DNA of 64,000 bases. Origin: Paraspadella gotoi (taxonomy: Eukaryota; Chaetognatha). Every line of letters starts with the position of its first letter. The stretch's first letter is position 1. Of the stretch, positions 49,801-63,231 are shown piece after piece. The notes under the pieces were generated by a model that saw nothing but the letters and a program-made list of their open reading frames with translations, did no database searches and was not told the origin of the DNA. The DNA is taken from NCBI GenBank assembly GCA_051294375.1, contig CM119266.1:1679554-1743553 (forward strand), written 5' to 3'. The position numbers and the translations under genes were made by a program.

Positions 49801-51849
49801 ACCGCTGCCGACCCCCAAGAGCGTGGTCTCGTCGCCGCCGTGCTGTGGAATCTCTCTGCCTGCGAGGAAATAAAGCCGCACCTCCTCGAAGATCCCCAGG
49901 TGCTCGTCAACGTCGTCGACGGAATACTGCTCCCTCGCGCCCGCTTCAACCGCGAACTGGCCTTCAACGCCACCCCCGTCCGCGGACTATCCTACCCGGA
50001 GGATCTGAAGAACTCAACCGGCATCTTACGGAACCTCTCGTCCGCGGGAGGGCGAGACCCGGATGTCAGGACCAAGTTAAGGATGTGGCCAGGACTCGTG
50101 GATTCTGTCGTCAGGTGAATGCGAGGATACGAGAATGCGATGAATAATTTGATTAAATGGACTTGATTTTTATGAATGGATGGATGAATCAATATCGAAG
50201 TAAAACTAACTGAATATTGAAATGGTTGACTAGCTGTAAGGATGAAATGATCAAATGAATATTCAACAGAGTCCTCGCTTCCGCCGTCGAGGACTCCCGC
50301 GACTCGGATTCGGACAACCTCAACTTTTCTCCGATCAACAACAAAGTTGTGGAGAATTGCGCCTGCACTCTGCGCAACCTGTCCTACCGGGTGCAGGAGG
50401 CACGCGACGGTCCCGACTACGACGAAGATCGAGACGGCGCCGAGGCGAGGAACAATGCGTCGACAACGTCGACGAGCTCGAGGAAAGACTTGGACGCTGG
50501 CGGGAAGGAGAAAAAGAAACGATCAAAGGACGTGGTGAGCGATCGATTGAATAAAAAAGCGAAGCGGTCAACTAGTCAGTGTCAATCAGAATTAATCATC
50601 TTTACCACCTTCCCTTTTCCATATCGCTTTTCAGACGTATTCCACATCGAAACCTGAGCCCGTCGGCGCCGAGCTCCTCTGGCACCAGGACACAGTTCAA
50701 CTCTACGTGACGGTTTTGGAGACATGCGTCAACGCGACGACGTTGGCGGCTGCAGGCGGCGCCATCCAGAACCTGTGCGCCTGCGCGTGGCGCCCCAGCG
50801 CGGAGGTCAGGTCGCTCGTGCGAAGGAAGATGGGTCTCCCGATGATCGTCGACCTTCTTCAACTGCAGGTATTATTGGTTTCACATTTATAATATGCAAA
50901 TGAGATTGAGAAACCAACTTTTATTCTGTTTGGAGAAAAAGTTCGTGGAGAGCGATTGAGATATGGTTTAGCGGTCTTGTATAGAAATAATAGATGTATT
51001 GAATTCCATCTTTGAATCTGATTCCTGCTCTTATAAGTCAGTTATCTTTGTCTCTGTTCCCCAGGATGAGCGAGCCGTCTGCGCGATGGCTTGGGCGCTG
51101 CGCAACCTCATCATCCAGGACGACACCAACAGGCGTCTCGTCGGCAAATACGGTGTCGCCAACCTCGCCGCTCTCATTCCCGACTCGGCCTCTTCCGTTT
51201 CCCGCCGATCCGCCGCCTCCGCCGAAGACCGACGCCATCTCGAAGACACCGTCTACGCCGCCCTAGCAACGCTCGCCGACGTCCTCTACAAGAACGCCCA
51301 CGCCGCCCAACACTTTGTGGAGAAGGGAGGCGTGGAGAAGACGGTGGGTGTGGAGTCGACTTGGTTGGAGGAATGTGGGTGTTAACTGTTAGTAATATGA
51401 GAAAATTTATAGTCAATTATAATTTATAAGCAGAAGTCGTCGAGATTAATAATAAAAAAATAATTAGAAATAATTCAAAATTATTAAATGAATATATTTA
51501 TAACAAAGGTTTACGCCTTCAGGTGGCGCTGACTCGTTCTCGCGGCGAATACACGGAGCGCACCCTCAAAATGGCCGCCCTCGTCCTCCGCCGCTCCTGG
51601 CAAATCAAATCCCTCCAAAGAGTCTACCGCAAACGCGGCTTCGTCCAGGAGGACTTCCACGTCACCAAATTGGAGGTGGCGCGCTCGGCCGAGGACGACG
51701 CCTTTGCCCGGCGGAACGACACCCTCTTTCGGCAGAATCGGCCCGCCGAGAGCGACGAGGTCACCCTCATGAGAGGGAGGAGGAAGAGGAGGACAAGGGA
51801 GGAAGAGGACGAGGACGACGAGTCGAAGAGGGAAGAGACTCCCGTTTGA
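46841..51849 (+). CDS. CTNND: Delta-catenin / p120-catenin family protein
   Basis: Exons are 46841-47023, about 48048-49360, 49470-49692, 49765-50114, 50270-50534, 50635-50868, 51065-51343 and 51523-51849 (about 1057 aa). p120-type catenins bind the cadherin juxtamembrane region and regulate cadherin turnover and Rho. A long proline/serine-rich N-terminal half precedes the armadillo repeats: AYLQHLMYKNEDMK, SGGVAPLLQCLRS, KNASKALKNLTHKD, VLWNLSACEEIKPHLL, NKVVENCACTLRNLSYRVQ, GAIQNLCACAWRP and MAWALRNLIIQDD. The end is a basic/acidic tail finishing ETPV, a class I PDZ-ligand pattern. The acceptor of exon 2 is uncertain (48047/48048 keeps phase; 48076/48077 is an alternative). All other phases agree. 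Intron 1 is about 1 kb and AT-rich. Confidence 0.93.
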
Positions 51850-52390
51850 AGAATTGTCTTCGCCTTAAATAAATACTAAAAACAAAAGACCCTTTTGGAT
51901 TCGATCGTTGACGTTCGTCTACGATGGACCTTCCACGAATTTCTTCCATTTCCAAATCACCATCTCGCTCCTTCTCTTACTTATGTCTCTCTGTCTCTGT
52001 ACTATTTTTGACGCGAAAATAAAAAAAAAAAACCTTAAAAACTTCGCAGCTTCAGTTGCCTTCTTTGAAACCGTTTTACGATGGTGAAAACACGGTTTAA
52101 CAAGACCGACTATTTTGATTCAATATAGTAGGAAATCGTCAGAAGCGGAATCGACACTAATTTCATTTTTGTAACGCATAATAATAAAGGTAACATTGTT
52201 ATTGTCGCTTTTGTTTTATCGAGGTTCCATCGTTTCCTTAATTTTTCCGCATTGATATCAACTTTCATTTTGAATCGAAAACGGTTAAGAATTTCTTTCT
52301 CGACCCGACATTTTTTTTTTTAGCAAGAGACGAATAACCAACGACTGAGCGGTTCTTCATTTGTGGGCGACACTTTTTAAAATGGTATTA
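51850..52390. other. Delta-catenin 3' flank
   Basis: Two AATAAA-like signals (about 51868 and 52019) follow the stop. No further gene is seen. Confidence 0.4.
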
Positions 52391-53125
52391 CAGAAGGCTT
52401 CATATTATAAAATGTGGTACCCCTTTTTGTGACCAGAACTCGTTCCGAGAAAACTACTGAATAGAATTTAATGAAATTTTGCATGCGGAGTACCAGTAGT
52501 GATACAAATGGACTATCGAGGCTAATTTTACATTCCACCCCTAAGCTGAGATAAGGGGCCCTGAGGGGGCAGCCCCTGAGGGCCACAAATGGTCAAAATT
52601 TTTTTCAATTTTTTTTTTTATTTTTGTTTTAAACAGTTGCACAGAACGTTTACTCTCCACAAAAACGTATTTATTACCTCAAAAATATTCATTTACCTTA
52701 ATTTTTAGCTTCATTGAACATCAGCAGTTAAAGTCAGATTTGGAATAATTTGGAAAATGGGAAGTAAAACGATGAACCATGCATCTTCAACCATGCTTAA
52801 TTATTGCATTTATCAATTTTAGTTCTAAAATGTTTTTTCTTATGTTTAAAACGTCAATGCACCTGATGCTACTAAAAAAATGTGAAAAATAAAAAAAAAT
52901 TTTTTAGCATTTTTTGGCCCCTTAGGGGTCCACCCCAGGGCCCTGTATCTCTTGTCAGGGTTGAATATCAAAATTCGCCTCGATAGTTCCATTTATATAG
53001 TCATTAGCACTCTGAATGTAAAATTTTATTAAATTCGATTGAGTAGTTTTGGTTGGAACAGATTCTGGTCACAAAAAGGGGTATATACCGCCACAGTACT
53101 ACATTTTATAATATGAAGCCTTCTG
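52391..53125. mobile_element. Long-inverted-repeat element (CAGAAGG ends)
   Basis: The ends are CAGAAGGCTTCATATTATAA and its complement. The arms match over roughly 190 bp (TTTTTGTGACCAGA, ACTACTGAAT, CTATCGAGG, GGGGCCCTGAGGGGG region) around a spacer of about 350 bp without coding sequence. A second, diverged copy is at 21770-22294. The target duplication is not clear. It probably is a non-autonomous DNA transposon. Confidence 0.75.
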
Positions 53126-54499
53126 AACTAATTTTTATTTCTTCTTTCACTCCTTCGGCTTTCTTGTGCCCTCCTAAATTCTTTGTACAAGAGCTGTGAG
53201 ATTTTTTAAACTATTCTCTTTTTATTTTAATAATTTTAAAAAGAATTTTGACATTAAAAATCCACCAGCTTTGGGATTCTTCGACGATATATATCCATTC
53301 CCTTCCCCTATCGCCTTTTTATTTGTTCGGTTATCCTCCTTTCAGTTCCCTCCCCTCTGGCTCAGCTCCGAGTTCCCGGCGTCAATCAATCAATCTTTCC
53401 TCGCGAATCATAAGTCTCTATATATCTTTCAATGACTCTTTTTTTCCCCCCGCTTCAGTCGTATTGTCTCTTAGCCTCAAGTTTCGGGCCGAGCGAAAAT
53501 CCGTGCCCGTTTTCTTTCAATACTCATCTCTGATCTCTCCTTTACACCGTATACCGAATCGACTGTATTTCGAATATAGATACTATATCCGTCGCGCCTG
53601 GTTTTATTCTGCCGACATTGCGAGCCCCCTTTCCCCCGCTTTTTTTCGCCTATATATTTTTTGAAAGTTTTTATTTCGTATGTACGTAATTGTTATGTAC
53701 CGTAACCGTTGTTAAGTATATCGTGATCGAGACTCATTTAAAATGGGTTTGATTTTAGTATCGTATAGGATGGAATGAATATCGGAATATCTGAAAAAGA
53801 AACATTTTTATTCTATTTTTAAAGATGTTGATTTATTGAAAGGGCATCCAAATCAAGAAAGGCTTTTTTTTTTTCAAATTATATGATTTATGTCAGACAT
53901 TCAGAGATTCTATTTACGATTTTACTGTTCATTTCGCTGAACGACGAAGAAATGTTTTTAAGTAAAACTAACATAGCATACGGCATGTGCTCTAAGTAGT
54001 ACTTAAGCCACGAAAAGTAGCTTCCCTGCAATTTAACCATTCTCCTTTGTTCTGCAGCATTAATAAACTTTTAAAAACGTTTTTCGCCCCTTTTCCGCTC
54101 AACTTTTTTACGAAAAGAACAAATTATAGGAGTTTTTCCTTTTTAGTTTGTGTGCAGTTGTTACTTCAGTTATAAAACGTTTTTTTTAAAAATGGTTGCC
54201 CATTCCAGTTTTTGATGAAATACTAAATATAATAATGTGGCTTTTGGTTTTGTATCTTTGAAAGAAATTATTACGTTCTATGTTACTACTCATCAGTTAT
54301 AACTTTTAACAGAAAAAGATTGAGGATTAATTTCAAAAAATGTTATATTTTTTATAGTTAGCCGCTGGCAAGCCCGACTCGACTTTAGTCCCCGCAACGG
54401 GGTGGGTTTTAACAATCTCCTCCTCTGATGATAATGTCCCCATCGATCTGTTTTGTGTAAGAAAGGGCGGGAAAGGCGAAAGATTCATTCCTTCGCAAG
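53126..54499. other. Intergenic region upstream of the zinc-finger gene
   Basis: AT-rich with pyrimidine-rich stretches. ORFs over 53196-53664 overlap in several frames and show no domain. No gene or RNA is supported. Confidence 0.4.
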
Positions 54500-57400
54500 A
54501 TGGAACCATCGACGATGGAACTGGCGTTCGGACTCTCGCTCGCCGACCCTCGCGACGTCACGTGGTTGGAGTCTTTGGAAGCGTGGTCGGACGTCTCGCA
54601 GCAGAGCGTGGTCAACATTGGTTGCGAGATTGAAAGGTGGTAAAGGGTGTGGTGGCCTGATGGTCGTTATTTTTCCGTCTTTGCTTAAATTCAATCATTG
54701 TTTTACTATTTGTTATTCATTCCTTCTCTCTATCCTCAGGTGGAACCGCGTTCGCTTGTCTCTCAACGTTGAGTCTCACGACAAATTCGCGGGATTCCTC
54801 CTTGACGTTTACGCCAGTTGCGCCAAACGGCCGACGACTTCTTAGATTTTGACGTCTCGCTGACGCCGGCACCTCCCGACAAGTCGTCCCGGCGTCGGCG
54901 CCGCTCGCCCTCGCCCGACGATTACAGGGTCGCCGTCAAAAGAGAAATCAAAACGGAGCCGGTGGACGTTGACTTCACGGCGACGCCCACCGGAGGTGAT
55001 GTTCCTGCGTCGAGTGGATTCGCTTACGCCTCTAGAGGGGCGGAACCGGATTTGATTCAAGACGACACCGCGGAGCCAGACTTTGAAATCCGAGTTGCGT
55101 CTATGAGAGATAAAAGCGACGATTGCCAAGATGACGATGTCATCCGGAGAAGTTCTCCGGACGTCGCCGAAGGCGTCGCGGATTCTCCGCCGCCTTCCGA
55201 GTCTGCTTCGAGATCGAATTCGTTTCTCGGGGACATCGTTGCCGGTCAATCTTCCCAAAGCCTAATCAAATCCGTCGAAGCGTCAGATCCTCAAGAAACT
55301 ACGACGATGACGGCGACGACAAAGAACTCTTCGAACACAAAAGGAAGAAAAAAGGCAAAGACGTCCAGGCTTTCTTCCCGCCGCCGCCGACGTCGCCAAT
55401 TAAAGGCTCGATCGCCGCCGCCGTCTCCGATCTCGCCGCAATCCTCAAGCCCGCCGCCGCAGCCTTCGTCCCCGCTGTCGCCAGAGGCCGACCTTGTCGT
55501 CCGACGGCGACCCGGCCGGCCCCGCAGAGGCTCGTCCGCGCAGGCTTCGTTGTCGGCGGAAGCGCCCGTCAGAAAGCGAGCGCCTGGACGCCCTCGTGTT
55601 CGTCCTGAGGCTCAAGTCTCTCGCAAAGAGTTTTGGACGGGAAAGCTTTTGGAACATTTCGCCAAAAGCGAGGACGGCTCAAAGAGGCTCGCCTGCTTTC
55701 GATGCGACGAAAAGGTCAACTTCAGCGTTCCCAGCATGGCCAAGCATCTCCGGTGCAATCACGGTTATTATTTGTGTGAAAGCTGCAAGATTTTAAAAAA
55801 ATATATTTTAACTAAACATCTGTTTAAATATTGAGGGTTAGTTTTACTAATACGTTAATTTAAAAGCCTGTGGCGGTATTTTCACACTGCCTCACATCCA
55901 CCATCCTTTCAGCCAATACCAATACCATCCCAGGTGTTGTGTTCCATTCACAGTCCTAACGACTTCCCTCTGCGTTGGCAAAGCCAGACCGTCCTAGGGT
56001 AACCGCGCCAGTGACTGGAGGCGTCACTGAGGGTCGAAAGCCCCCAAAGCCAACAGTGAGATGCCCCATCCCAATGGGCATCGCAGGCAACCCGGCTGTT
56101 GCCCAAGCCTTTACTTTCAATTATGTTGCGGATTGTGAGATTGAATTTATCAATATCAGTTGCATATTTTCGTGTTTTAATTGAGTTTTAAGATAATTTT
56201 ATTCTATTGCTTTGAAGGTTTGATATTTTTCGTAATGATTATTTATTATTATTAGCCATTTATTAGGATTTATTAGGATTTATTAGGATAACCGCCACCT
56301 CTTAAAATTACTATGATCTACCAAATATCCAGGTCTAGTTCGCAACTATGAGGAAGACACGATCTCGCCCCTTTTTTGCCCCGAAGGGGAATGCTTCGAA
56401 AGAGACGCTTTCTCCTCGGAGGCCGAATACGCGCAGCATCGCCTCGAGCGACACCGAAAATCAGTACCGGCGAAGGAGGACGTCGAAAAGTCGCAGGTTG
56501 GTGGAGTGGTCGAAGAGATGTCATTGTCCGTTTTGAGGACGATAAAGACTAAAGTCATCTGGCCGCAATTTTCTATATTTTTCGTCGCTGCATTCTTTCA
56601 GACCTCGGAACCAACAGTCTGTTTCTTGTGCGGAGCTCTTAACAAAAACAACCCGCTGCACATGAAAAACGTTCATCGCATGGGCCCGATGATGAAAGAG
56701 AGAAATATTCGTTGCCCTGTTCCAGGTTGTGAATGCGATGTTGTGCCGTCGTTCTTGCTCCTATTTTCACGTTCCACTTCTTTTCAGATTGCAACGAAAT
56801 GTTCGTTCGCCAAGGCGGACTAAAAATGCACATGGTAACGCACGACGATTGCGTATGCCCCGTCTCCAGTTGTCGACTCATGTTTAAGAAAAGAAAGTTC
56901 ATGAAGATGCATTACATTAGGTGAGTTTTTCGTCTTCGCTGGATTCATCAGCGGGGACCTCCTTATCTCCCCTCGCGCTAATTTATCCATTCCTCTCCTT
57001 GACCCTTTTTCTTCAAGAATTCACCAGCCCCATTTGATTAAAAGACTCCAATGCCCGTTCTGCGCACATCGATCGATTCAACCAACCCACCTTCGGCGTC
57101 ACGTCAAGGAAGTCCACACGCGGGGAAAGGTTTTTGAATGTCAGGAGCCTGGGTGCTTCCAAGCTTTTAAACGCAGGTGCCATCTCATTCAACACTCGGC
57201 GCTGCACTTGAATAAGAAGCCGTTTGGATGCCGGTGGTGCCACGTCACGGGTAAGCGTCTCATTTCTTATTCGATTGTTATTATTTTAATAATTTTGTAG
57301 CGGATTAATTTAATTTTTAATTTAATTTAATCCCATGCATCCGTTCAATTTCCGTCAGGCGCCCAACAGAACAACATTCGTTCCCACGCTTCGACCGCGC

Positions 57401-57708
57401 ATCGCGAAGAATTTCAGGCGGCGCAACGCAACAAGGAGCGATACTGGGTTCGCGTCGTCACCAACTTTCCACCTCCTTTGAACTCCATCGCCCCGTCCTC
57501 GCCTCTGCCCGGACCCGTATCATCGCCGCCGCCGCCTGCACCCTCAGATTCTCCTCGCCAGACGAGTTCGCCCTCTACACCCCAACCCCCATCGCCTCCC
57601 CCCTCGGCGCAATCTTCTCCGCCACCCGCGCTTACAACGACGCAGCCAATCGACTCAATCCGTCGCCCCGTTGATGAGCGGACGATGCCGTGGCCGAACC
57701 TTCGTTAG
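54500..57708 (+). CDS. BED/C2H2 zinc-finger protein with AT-hooks (one frameshift)
   Basis: Proposed exons are 54500-54636, 54740-55763, 56333-56496, 56602-56725, 56788-56920, 57018-57250 and 57359-57708. I do not recognise an orthologue. The long acidic/serine-rich exon 2 contains two AT-hook-like motifs (RRPGRPRRG and KRAPGRPRVR) and a BED-type finger at its end (ACFRCDE...HLRCNH). Five or more C2H2 fingers follow (CPEGECF...HRLERH, CFLCGAL...HMKNVH, CPVPDCNEMF...HMVTH, CPVSSCRLMF, CPFCAHRS...HVKEVH, CQEPGCFQAF...HSALH), then a proline-rich tail. The downstream exons agree in phase. Near 54812 the frame must shift by one nucleotide (VYAS-CAKRPTTS then stop, versus the open frame ADDFLDFDVSL), which is a missing base, an allele or an unrecognised splice. 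It probably is a DNA-binding regulator; target unknown. Confidence 0.75.
55860..56290. mobile_element. GC-richer insertion in a zinc-finger-gene intron, with a 10-bp tail repeat
   Basis: The block at about 55865-56115 differs in composition from the flanking intron and has no recognised coding. The segment ends near three copies of TTTATTAGGA (56259-56289). A short tandem tail is typical of some retroposons, but identity is unproven. Confidence 0.35.
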
Positions 57709-58458
57709 AACTCTCCGTTGCCTTATTTTAAGTCGTGGATAGAAAAAAAGGAAGGCTTCATTCCGAGAAGATGATTCGTTCCTTCGTTCGTGTGTTCGCG
57801 TTTAGGCAGTACTAACTCATTAGTAAAGAAAAAAATTAAAATTTTTTTAAAAATGTTGGTGTCCGTAGTTTTAGAAATATTAAGTGTCGCTTTTCTGTAT
57901 CGATTTTTTTTACTACGTACCAATTTCGTCGCTCAACAAAGGTTCCTGCTAATTTTTTTAAATTGCTAAATTGGTTTTAGTTGTGATTTTTTCTTTTTTT
58001 CGAAATTAATTTATTTTTTCCTCCACTTTAAGTCATGGAGTTCATTTTACGTCGATCTGTGACATTGGATAGTGAGGATATCTAATGAGTTTATCATTAT
58101 CTGATCCTTTCCCTATTTCTTCTACATAGTCATTTCCTTCATGAAATTAAGATATAAATTATGGTTTTTAATTTTAAAAATGTCTTATTACTCTAGACTC
58201 GTTTCGGCTACTAAGTCTCCAGTTCGTTGTTTACTACTTTTTTGTTTGTTTGTTTTAGAAACAGAAGTCTCATCAATGATAAAATTGTGAAATTTAAATC
58301 ACCGACAACTAAAAACTTTCGTCTTCGATGACTCGGCTTTGGCTAGACGCGCTTCGAACGCGCTTTCCGCTTTTCCTGCAAAGGCAACTTAATGTTGTGC
58401 CCATTTCTACATCATTGTCATCCACATCCTGGCCGTCATTCAAAGCGTCGTTTTAGCG
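57709..58458. other. Intergenic region between the zinc-finger gene and MPG
   Basis: AT-rich; no gene, repeat or clear signal seen beyond probable UTR and promoter sequence. Confidence 0.4.
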
Positions 58459-59096
58459 ATGACGTCTACTCCACGACTCGGCGCCGCCTTCTTTTCTCGC
58501 TTCTCGTGCGAGGAACTGGCGGTGGCGCTGCTCGGATGCCGACTGAGGCGCCAACTTCCCGACGGCACGGAGATGTTGGCGGAAATCGTCGAGACCGAAG
58601 GTTTTGAGTTTTTGTTTTTAAATTTTATGTTCTTTTTATCCATTAACTCATCTATTTCTTAAAACTTCAGCCTCTTATTTTTAGTAATCCTTATTTTTCT
58701 CACCCACTCGACCGTGAAAAGCTTACCTCGGCTCGGGCCTCGATCGGGCCTCTCACTCCTACTCTGGCCAGCCCACACCTCGCACCCAAGCCATGTTCAT
58801 GGCTCCGGGCACTCTCTACGTTTACCCAATTTACGGCGTCCACCTCTGCGTCAACGTGTCCAGCGTGGGCGACGGCGCCGCGGTGCTGCTTCGGGCACTC
58901 CGCCCTTTGAAAGGGGCAGAGGAGATGAGGGCGAGAAGGGGGAAGACGACGAGCGCCTCTAATAAGAAGCGAAACCGGGAGATGCTCGACTTGTGCGACG
59001 GCCCGGCCAAAATGTGCCAAGCGATGGACATTACCAGAGATTTTGATCGTAAAGACCTGACCACGCTGGAGGAGTTGTACCTGACGCCAGACGAGG

Positions 59097-59144
<48 letters not shown>

Positions 59145-59422
59145 TCAGCATCGTGCGCAGTCGACGGGTGGGAATCGGCGCCTCCGCGGGCGAAGAGGCC
59201 GTCGAGAGGAGATTGAGATTTTATCGACTTCGAGACGCTGAGTTTGTGAGCAAGAGGGACAAATCGGCGGAGAGGGAGGCCGAGGAGAGAGCGAGGGAGA
59301 ATAAGAAGAGGAAGATGGAGGAAACTAAGGAACAGATGAAGGAGGTAGCGAATAAGGAGGCGCGAAAGCAACCGAAGGAACGAGCGGAGGAGGAAGTTTG
59401 GAGTAAAAAAAGCGGACGGTGA
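58459..59422 (+). CDS. MPG: DNA-3-methyladenine glycosylase (MPG/AAG type)
   Basis: Two exons, 58459-58600 and 58722-59422 (843 nt, 280 aa; human MPG has 298). The enzyme removes alkylated purines and hypoxanthine in base excision repair. The core reads AEIVETEAYLG with the catalytic glutamate, then ASHSYSGQPTPRTQAMFM, PGTLYVYPIYGVHLCVNVSS, GAAVLLRALRPL, DGPAKMCQAMDI and LRFYRLRDAEFVS. The usual loop before the last strand is replaced by 15 glycines (about 59098-59142, GGC repeats) after a DED. The C terminus has a long charged helix (about 60 residues) not found in the human enzyme. The intron is GT-AG, 121 bp, and in phase. Confidence 0.94.
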
Positions 59423-59768
59423 ATCTGTGATAGCTGAATCTGTTATTGATCATTGTTGCACTTCAAATGCATCTCATGTTACATGCTACACATTCTTTTG
59501 TTGGTATATTTTTTTAGGTACTATTTATTTTTTTATTTTATAGAATTATAAAAGCTACGAATAATAAAGAAGAATTAAGAAAAAACATTATTTACATGAA
59601 ATCGATGTGAAGACTAATTTCGGAATAGAAAAAAAAATTGTCTAATATCCATTGTATAATCTCTGACTGCTAAGAAAAAAAATTTCTCGATTTTGAATAA
59701 ACATCTGTAAACTTTGACGCTTTATCTTCATCCCTTTTCCCCGTCCTCACTGCTTTAACTGCTTTAAC

Positions 59769-60056
59769 ATGTCCGGACCCGAGATGCAAAAGGATTCTCC
59801 CAACTCCGCCGCCACCTCCGGCTGGACGGAGGAGGAAGAGGAGAAGGCCCGCTTGACCCAGCAGGTGCTGGAGCTGCAGAACACTCTGGGCGATCTCTCC
59901 TCGCGGGTGGACAACGTCAAGGAGGAAAACTTTAAGCTCAAGTCGGAGAACCAAGTGTTGGGCCAGTACATCGAAAATCTGATGGCCGCCTCGAGTGTCT
60001 TTCAGTCGACCACCTCCCCCAAAACGAAGAAGATTAGGGGAAAGAGAGAGAAGTAA
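59769..60056 (+). CDS. SCOC: SCOC, short coiled-coil protein
   Basis: A 95-residue single-exon protein. SCOC binds ARL1/FEZ1 at the Golgi and acts in vesicle traffic and autophagy regulation. The conserved coiled coil is at about residues 25-75 ([40 protein letters not shown]), followed by LMAASSVFQ, which is the family signature, and a basic end. The start at 59769 is the first ATG of the frame and gives the usual length. The preceding 350 bp holds no other gene. Confidence 0.95.
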   Translation: MSGPEMQKDSPNSAATSGWTEEEEEKARLTQQVLELQNTLGDLSSRVDNVKEENFKLKSENQVLGQYIENLMAASSVFQSTTSPKTKKIRGKREK

Positions 60057-60978
60057 AATGGGGGGAGTGGGGTTTGGATTTGCGAGAGGGATGTAAAAGG
60101 ATTTTGATTTGTCAAGTGACAAGGGCGAGGGAGAGATGTGAGGTAAAAAGAGGTTCACCGCTGTTGTGGTGCAATTGTGAATTTTATACTTGCAGTGAAA
60201 TAATGGCACACAGAACTGTGGTTTTTGATATCCTTATAGATTCAAATTATAAAAAATTATCCATTCACGTTACTATTATTATGTTGACTGGTGATTATTT
60301 TAATATATGTCTTTCAGTTATAAGTGAGACGCTGTTTATATCTCTGGGCACAGTATTTTGTAGTTTGAGCGCTTCTTGACCGTCGAACGTACAAATAATA
60401 AAACGTCCTTATCTATGCCGCTTTTTCCTGTCTTGCCCTCTTTTTCTCGGTCATTCAATTTCCATTGTTTACGGATAATGTAACATTGTGCTCTACTGGC
60501 TACAGATATTTTAACTAACAGAGTCAGACAAGTTGCCCCAAAAATAACCAACGCTGTTCTGTTTTAATAAAATATTTCGGATAAGATCATTTGTTAATAA
60601 ACAATGTTAAAAAACAGTGTTTTTTTGTTTGTTTGCTCAATGAGTCTACATCGGGCTTTATTGCAATTAAAAGATTATTATTTTTATTGCCTTTGTTCTG
60701 CTTTATTTTACACTCGCGTTCTCGGCTAATTTTCTCGTCTATTCCTTAAATTATTAGAGAAAAAGGCTTCACTTATTTTATTTTGTTCGTTCCAATTATT
60801 TTCCTGAAGTTAATAAATTTACTATAAATATTGTCGTTCAGCTACAGAGAAATATGTACTGAAACATTGGAAGGGCAAAGCCTCGAGCTTTGACGATCGC
60901 GGGTAGGCTCGCCCGGAGGGGGCCAACCACTTTCCCGCCCTCACGTCCGCCCATCCCTCGTCGCCTCCACGCCCGACC
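60057..60978. other. Intergenic region between SCOC and ANKRD54
   Basis: AATAAA at about 60397 is a likely SCOC poly(A) signal; a 300-residue-scale gene is not present. The rest is AT-rich and featureless. Confidence 0.45.

Positions 60979-63231
<2,253 letters not shown>

Noticed and set aside
53196-53664. Two overlapping ORFs before the zinc-finger gene
   Set aside because: Both frames are open because the DNA is pyrimidine-rich; no domain or splice pattern supports coding.
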